Source: Circinella umbellata (lineage: Eukaryota > Mucoromycota > Mucoromycetes > Mucorales > Lichtheimiaceae). Taken from it: a stretch of 64,000 nucleotides of DNA. This document shows positions 57,438-64,000 of the stretch, one piece after another (the first letter of the stretch is position 1; each line of letters starts with the position of its first letter). A program made the translations under genes and the position numbers. The notes under the pieces were generated by a model. The model saw nothing but the letters and a program-made list of their open reading frames with translations. It had not been told where the DNA came from and ran no database searches. The stretch covers positions 62,001 through 126,000 of the forward strand of contig JAIWNF010000031.1 in NCBI GenBank assembly GCA_025093555.1. The letters run 5' to 3'.

Positions 57438-59504
57438 ATGTATAATCAAAATGAATATTATAGTGTTAGTAGAGATCGTATGGCTGAGCTAAGAGTAAGA
57501 TTTTTGTCTCGATGGGTGTAAATCACCTGAAAAAGAAAATAAAAAAAACTAGAATAAGTTTAAGCTTATATTCATATTAACTTTATATTAATGATAATGG
57601 AAAGGCTTTAGGCGTAGATTCATCAGATAGGTACGTAACTATGTTTGAGCTTTACAAAAATATAAAGTACATCCTATGTATTCTCATTTTCTACAATGAT
57701 CATCGATATTTATGTCATTTTTTTTCTTCTTCTTAGCACAGAAGCATTTGGACCTCAGCGAAATAATAACTATAGTCGAGTATCAAAAACAGAAGAATCA
57801 TTACACTCATCATCTCCAATACCTACAACGGAAGAAGCACAACATAATGCATCGAATCGAAAAACTGAACCAGCCGTAGTTCAAGATGAAAAAGTTCAAG
57901 TAGTGGATCTGAATTCAATGAATGAATTTCTTGAGGAGGTAGGATGATGTTGGATATATTGAACCGAATTATAATAACAGTATTAGCAGCTTTTTTTCAT
58001 TACGTAGACAATTAATAGCTCTTATTATTTATTATCTATCCTCGTTGTTATATGTTACATATAGATTGATTCAATTTCAGCTGCTATTCGAGAAGTAAAT
58101 CATAGTATCGACGATATTGGAAAATTACACGATGGCTCCCTTGATAATTTTTTTGATCGTCAGACCAAACGATTAGATGCATCCATTGACGACATCTTTC
58201 GTCAAAATCAAGAAATTAAACAACGAATCGAAGGTATATTTTAGTTTGTATTTATATATATAAATGTTAACAACTAGTGGTTAACTACGAAAATATTTTT
58301 ATGTTGCGGCCTTATTTCCTCTTAATTTTCTTTTCTTTTTATTCAAAAAAGTCAACAACATTCTATAATAATATAAAAGCTTATCATAATCCTATATATC
58401 TCTTTTTCTTCTTACAAGTTTTTATTTTGATTAAATAGCTTTAGGTCCTTATTGTCATTCTGGAGCGGATGTAAGAATTCGCCAAACTCAAAGTAATCGA
58501 GTACGACAAGAATTTGTACTAGCGATTCAACGATTTCAAGATATGGAACGCGGATATGCAAAAAAGTATCGACAACGTGTTGAAAGACAAATTCGTATCG
58601 GTAACAAAATATTATATAAATTATATCAATTCAATAAAATAATTATTTATATATATAATTTTTTTATTTATTTTACCTTTTTAATATATCTGTTTACATA
58701 GTTAAGCCAAATGCAACTGAAGAAGAAGTAGATCAAATAATCAGCTCTGATCAGCAAAATCAGATTTTTACTCAAAGTGTAAGTTAATAATACTAAACCT
58801 ATTATTTTCTTAGCTTTTTTAAATTTTATTCCCGATAAATAATATAATTTTATAATCTATTTATTTTTAGTTAATGAATTCAAATCGTAGTGGACAAGCA
58901 AACGCTGTTTTATCTGAAGTACAAACACGTCATGACGATATTAAGAAGATTGAACGTGCTATTTTGGTAGATAATAAAAAAAAGTGAATTTATATGGTTA
59001 TTATTATAAGCAACTCACAATGAATTTATAATAATATAGGATCTTCATCAATTATTTAATGATATGCAAACACTTGTAGAACATCAAGGAAAGACATTAG
59101 ATCAAATAGAAGATCATATGGATGATACTGTAGCTGATATTGAAAAAGGTGTCAAGCATACAGATGAAGCTATTAAAACAGCAAAACGAACACGTACAGT
59201 AAGTATTGTATTGAATATTCAAGCTGATGATAGTAACATATATATGTTTGAAAATAATAAATATGTAATAACAACATTTACTCTATATACGTAACATAAT
59301 TCTTACTCTAGAAAAAATGGTGCTGCTTCTTTATTTTCATTATAATTATAATTGTTGCAGCATTTCTTATTTGGTGGTTTGGGTTTAATCATAAGGTATA
59401 TATAGTATTATTTCAGCGTCTTCATATACTGTAACAAAAGTGAATATTAATTTTATATATGTACGTGCATATGTATTATACAGGGTGTCGGTGACAATCC
59501 ATAA
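57438..59504 (+). CDS. syntaxin, plasma-membrane Qa-SNARE (Sso1/2-like), 350 aa
   Basis: t-SNARE that pairs with Sec9 and Snc at exocytic vesicle fusion. Ten exons in frame: 57438-57494, 57605-57630, 57737-57938, 58065-58233, 58439-58600, 58702-58778, 58871-58966, 59040-59198, 59312-59395, 59484-59504 (1053 nt). Order: a short N-peptide (MYNQNEYYSVSRDRMAEL); a Ser-rich linker; a Habc bundle starting NSMNEFLEEIDSISAAIREV and running to RQRVERQIRIVKPNATEEEV; then the SNARE helix (HDDIKKIERAILDLHQLFND.. to ADIEKGVKHTDEAI) with the central ionic-layer Gln within MQTLVEHQGKTLDQIEDHM. A basic TKKW and Cys-Cys precede a single C-terminal membrane anchor (FFIFIIIIIVAAFLIWWFGF). Exon 2 is only 26 nt. 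Confidence 0.93.
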
Positions 59505-60371
59505 AAAGCTGCATAGCGCCAATTTTATCTATCACTATTAATATTATTATACGTACCTTTCTTCTTTTTAATATTTTTTTTCCCTTGTGATCATTATTAA
59601 CTATCGATACGGAAAAGATCTTGTGATATCACTCTCTATTTTATTTTTCAGTTTTGATTTCTATTTATTCAACAAATGATAGTATTTACTAGTCCTTCTA
59701 ATTATTATAATACACTCGCTTTATTCTTCTACTACAATCAATATAAGGTTATTTAAATTTATTATTTCACAAAAACGTCTGGTACGTATATGATACGTAT
59801 ACATACTTGAACTGTATAAATTATATTGTATTTTATGTATCGATAATCGAACAGGATAAGTATGATGTAGTGAAAAAAAATTGTTAGAAAATAAATCAAT
59901 ACAAACATATACATAAACCCTCTCTTTTTCAGAATTTAGGAGTTCATTTAACCAAAAATCAATCGAAAAGATACATTTGTTACAACAAAAAACTTATTAA
60001 GTATCTACTAGATTATATTCAAAATTGTTCATTTTTTTCTATGAAATAAAATTGGCATACTGTAGATTAAAATTAAACATGATGTAATGTAGTTATATTT
60101 TGTATGTATATTTATAAGATGAATATGGATGCCAGAGTGTGTATGTGTATAGCAGGGGAGGGAAGAGTATATATATGTATATATATGATTATGCTTTATA
60201 TGTAGCACATATATGACAGAACGCAAAAAAAAACACTAGGTACAATGGGATGATGAATATAAGATGGATTGATGGATGGTACAAGGAGAAGGAAATTTGG
60301 AAGTGTTTAATCTGTATACAGATGATATTGGTATACTCAAACTAATACTTTGTCTTAAAATTTGAAAAGAT
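59505..60371. other. gene-free interval between convergent genes
   Basis: AT-rich 3' flanks of the syntaxin and the following F-box gene, with (AT)n-type tracts at 60165-60190. Confidence 0.5.
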
Positions 60372-61704
60372 TTAATCGAACCAACGCCAACCATGTTTAT
60401 ATAAATTGTCCATAAGCTAAGTGATTATAATAAAGATATATAAAAGACAACAATTAATTTTATATTCTCATCCCATAAACCCATTAATTCCTTTTTCATT
60501 CTATTAATTACCGTTAATCGAAGTTTGGTATCATCTGTAATTTTATATCGATCTGGTAGAAGCCATTCCGGAGGTGGCAACTCTTCTTGTCCATTCAGTT
60601 GTTGTTGTTGTTGTGCTTGCTCATTTTGTGCCATACGAGCTCTTTGTTCAGGTGTTGGATCCGTTGCAAGCCAATCATCAAATGTTTCAAGATAAGTCCA
60701 TAATTGTTCAGCTGCCATATTAACCATCATACACATACTCATAACATCTACAGGTCTTTCAGCAGCTTCACACATTACCAATAAACTCTCTACATCTCCA
60801 GTTACTAATGCTTCCCGTACACATTCTTCAAAAGTACCATCCAAATTCGATTCCAAATATAGACTAGTTACTTTAAATAATTGTCCAAAAAATCGAGCAA
60901 ATCGTAAACGTTCTTTTCGTCGATTTTTATCTTCATTAGATAACAGGACTCTTGTTTTTGTTGTTAATGTTCGCTTTTTACTATTAGCATGTAAAAAATC
61001 TGCTGCATTAGCACATTGTCGTCTCCAAACCCAAGTATATTCTCTTGGTAGAAATGGTGCTAGAGGGTATTTTGTACTTCGTCTTCGGTATTTCTATATA
61101 TAAAAGATATATATATATATATATTTAGATCCAGAAATTAATTTTCGTTATCTCTCTTCATCCCAATCATCCTATATTTGTTTATTTTACTTACTGGATC
61201 ATGAAGTACTCGGATTGATGGACTGTGTAAATACTTGTATCGTATATCCAAACACAGTAATGCATAATCATTTTCAGCTTCTTGGGATATATTATTATTA
61301 TTATTATGAGTCAAAATTCGTTTAATAACTGTACTTTCCAAAATGCCAAGCAGATCACTGAATTTCGTTCGATGTTCATATTTTGGATATTTTTCTACAG
61401 CATGGCATATAAGTTCTAATAACTGATTGGCTATATCTTCCCGTCTATCATTGGTGTCAATGTCATTGTCATTGTTGTTATCGTTGTATCTTAATGAACT
61501 CTGCTTTTTTTCTCTCTTTCTTTTTAAAGACGATTCAAAAAGACGTAACAATGAGCTAACTTGATAATGAAAACGATAATGTTGAAGTAAGTAATGTCGT
61601 ACTATAGGCTCAAGTATTTGGATCTTGTATAGTTCGTCCAAGTCGTCAAATGTCAAGAATTCCATGACAACGCATAATAATTCAGTCGGTAGTTTTTGTA
61701 ACAT
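60372..61704 (-). CDS. F-box protein with long C-terminal domain
   Basis: ATG at 61704 begins MLQKLPTELLCVVMEFLTFDDLDELYKI, a clear F-box at the extreme N-terminus. Exon 1 is 61704-61195, containing an Asn/Asp-rich loop (DNNNDNDIDTND); exon 2 starts at 61093 (KYRRRSTKYPLAPFLPREYTW...). The C-terminal part is helical (CVREALVTGDVESLLVMCEA, LWTYLETFDDWLATDPTPEQ), with a Gln-rich insert. Exon 2 stays open to a stop at 60425, giving 392 residues. Alternatively a very short intron (60451-60417, 35 nt) leads to LMDNLYKHGWRWFD and a stop at 60372, which looks more like a genuine C-terminus. Transcript data would settle this. The family beyond the F-box is unrecognised. Confidence 0.8.
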
Positions 61705-62448
61705 TGGTTGTATATTTTATAAATATCGAATGAGACAACCCGAAAATGAAAAAAAAAACAACAAGAAGAGCAAAGAGAAGAAAAGGAGAGAGAGAGAGAG
61801 AGAAGGAGAAGGAGAAGAAGAAGAAAGGGGGTGTTTGTTTCGAAAGAAGAAAGGAGGGCAGGAAAAAAGTTTAGTTTTATGCTTTTTTGAAGATAATGGC
61901 GGGTTTGCCATTCCGAAATTCTCTTATAAATTTCTTAGGAGCTATAAAAAAACAAATAATAATATGGAAAATGCGTAGCAGCAAGTTTCCTATAAAAAAA
62001 AAAGGTTGGGAAGAGAACTGAGGAGGAGAGGGGAGGAGACATCAAAGGAACGGCTTGGCGTTTTTATCATTACTACTTGACTTTTTATAATGACCTTTAA
62101 TATGTATATACCTCCATGACATTTTTTAGATAGAAATAAAGAAGCTGTCAGTACGTTATGTACACGTACTTAATAGTAAAGGTATATATGTCATGAATTA
62201 TAATTAATCTACGATTTGACTATACACATAAACAATCTTATTTCTATATCTATCCGAAAATAACATTGTAAAAGAAATAAAAAATGGTTTATATGGATCA
62301 ACTTTTTTGTCACTGAGCGAGATATACTTTTGTTCTTATATGATAGCAAAAAAAAACCCCCAAAAAATTGGTCGGAAAAACTCACCTCTTATAGAAACAA
62401 TCACTTTACACCTGTATATATATTTATAGTTAAAAAATAACGATCGCC
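61705..62448. other. divergent promoter region
   Basis: Lies between the F-box gene (leftwards) and SPT3 (rightwards). It has a (GA)n-rich purine tract at 61780-61830, just upstream of the F-box start. Nothing else is recognised. Confidence 0.5.
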
Positions 62449-63857
62449 ATGGAAGCAAAAAAAGTAAGCATTACTATTACTTTTTGAAAAATTTATGTTC
62501 TTTTTTCATTCATTCATTAACAAAAGAAAAACCTATAATTTTTTTTAGTCTAAATATCGTTTTCAGAGTGAAATTCAACAGATGATGTTTGTTGTTGGAG
62601 AAGTATCTGATCCATTACAAGAAACAACACAACTCATTGAAGACATTGTACGATCTCAAGTTATTGAAATTGTATGTTCTTTTATTATATATATATTACG
62701 ACGACTCTATTGATTAAGAAAATGTTAATAATAAAATACCAAGTTAAAAAAAAACTCACATATTATTATACAAATATATATTTAATACACAGGTTATTCA
62801 AGCAGCAGCACAAGCAGCACGACGTAACTCACGATTCTTAAACGCAGAAGACTTGATCTTTTTAATTCGTCATGATCGTGCTAAAGTCAATCGTTTACGA
62901 TCGTTTTTAAGCTGGAAAGATGTTCGTAAAAACGCCAAGGATGCATCCGGTGATCAAGTTGAAGATGTTGTTGAAGAAACCAATACAGGCAAACCATCCA
63001 GAAGTATTATCAAGTTACCATGGGAACTTGTTAATCAATTTATAGATGTTATTATAAAGTCCTCTAATCCAGATGGTGAAGAAGAAGAAGATGACGATGA
63101 ATTGGAAGCTTATAATGATTCGATTCAAAGGTTACGTGACGCAGATGAAGTGACAAGGGCTATGACACGAGAAGAATATGTTCATTATTCTGAATGTCGT
63201 CAAGCTTCTTTTACGTATCGAAAGGGTAAAAGATTTCGTGAATGGGCTAATATGAATGCTTTTGTGGATGTTCGACCGAATGATGATATTGTGGATAGCT
63301 TGGGTTTTTTGACATATGAAATGGTGAGCAAGTTGACATCAACTGCATTACAAATTGCTAAATGTAGTAATGATAAAAATAACGATACTGAAAATAAAAA
63401 GAAATCAGCAACAGCTACTGCGGGTGTTGCTACAACAACTAATATTACTGCTAATTCCGCTATCACCACAACAACCACTACCATAGCAACAGTAGGAGAA
63501 ACGGCAACGGCAACAACACCAGGAGTAACAACAGGCACATCAGTGACATCAACAAATAAAAGAAAACGAGAGGATGAAGATGAGCATGGAGTAGAGGATG
63601 GAAATAATAACACTAATAATAATAATAATAATAGTGGTAATAAAAAAAGTAAAAAAGAGCAACAGCAAGAACATTCATCATCAAGTCAAACAATGTCGGA
63701 AAGTCAAAGTGGAGGATTATTTTCATTACCAAGTACGGAACAGATTCCATTACAGCCGGAACATATTCATGAAGCATTCCGAAGGTTACAACAACAACCA
63801 CAACCACTCAAGAATTTTCGTGGTGGGTTGGTTCGTACAAAAGTATCACTCATTTAA
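62449..63857 (+). CDS. SPT3: SAGA complex subunit Spt3, 400 aa
   Basis: TBP-recruiting subunit of the SAGA coactivator, nuclear. Three exons: 62449-62463 (only five codons), 62549-62671, 62793-63857. The N-terminal histone-fold (TFIID-18/TAF13-like) reads SKYRFQSEIQQMMFVVGEVS, then TQLIEDIVRSQVIEIVIQAA and RRNSRFLNAEDLIFLIRHDR, all highly typical of Spt3. RLRSFLSWKDVRKNAKD follows. The second histone-fold half contains KLPWELVNQF and MTREEYVHYSECRQASFTYRKGKRFREW. The C-terminal part carries a fungal low-complexity insert (Thr/Asn-rich, basic KRKRED) and ends RGGLVRTKVSLI. No lesion is seen. Confidence 0.95.
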
Positions 63858-64000
63858 TAATAACAAATAATCATCCCACTCCTCATCAAATCAATTCATG
63901 CAAAGTAAAAAAAAAAAACTGCGCTTGTGACTTGTCAAACCATCCCTCTCTTTTCACACGTTTCTCTCTCACTCTATAATACCTGTCCATATTAATATTT

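Noticed and set aside
63200..63613. 137-codon minus-strand open frame
   Set aside because: Antisense shadow of the SPT3 coding exon.

Overview
The window reads as nuclear DNA of an early-diverging filamentous fungus, most likely Mucoromycota/Mucorales. This is inferred from AT-rich intergenic DNA with long A/T runs, genes cut by many short GT-AG introns (mostly 50-150 bp, one GC-AG), and protein families typical of fungi: Ade2 with the PurK-PurE fusion, Sip5, Spt3, an Sso-type syntaxin, DHA1 and sugar MFS carriers, and many F-box proteins. No rRNA, tRNA or CRISPR array was found.

Layout. 1-4923: right part of one copy (copy A) of a large composite transposon, cut by the window's left edge. 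4982-6808: an F-box gene broken by a 374-bp MITE. 7346-9836: sugar transporter without a visible first exon. 11355-19711: a complete second copy (copy B) of the composite transposon. It carries an intact 18-exon Fanzor gene (eukaryotic TnpB-like RNA-guided nuclease), a minisatellite and a decayed Mutator-like (MULE) transposase. 22170-24086: coiled-coil protein with five tandem predicted dynein-light-chain (LC8) motifs. 26091-27458: unrecognised lysine-rich coiled-coil gene. 28500-32200: decayed gene fragments with two pogo/Tc1-type non-autonomous elements. 33989-35656: zinc alcohol dehydrogenase. 37503-38969: Sip5 homologue. 39300-41322: ADE2. 43900-46361: TPR/F-box/LRR gene, probably broken. 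46768-49178: DHA1 drug:H+ antiporter. 50518-51566: LEA-like 11-mer repeat protein. 51829-55454: 3.6-kb transposon with ~260-bp inverted ends. 56201-56965: F-box gene. 57438-59504: syntaxin. 60372-61704: F-box gene. 62449-63857: SPT3.

The main discovery candidate is the Fanzor-MULE element. The two copies match perfectly over the Fanzor half (about 2.1 kb compared, introns included), while the MULE half carries many substitutions and indels plus independent inactivating lesions. Its right end is fixed by where the two copies stop matching. An exact 11-bp direct repeat (11344-11354 and 19711-19721) then sets the left end about 200 bp past the Fanzor stop codon, the expected place for a guide RNA. 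This suggests a nuclease kept intact or homogenised while its transposase dies. All functional statements are sequence-based inference. Splice sites were placed by eye and checked by frame: exon sums are divisible by three for Fanzor, ADE2, ADH, SPT3, syntaxin, the DHA1 carrier, the LEA-like gene and the LC8-array gene.
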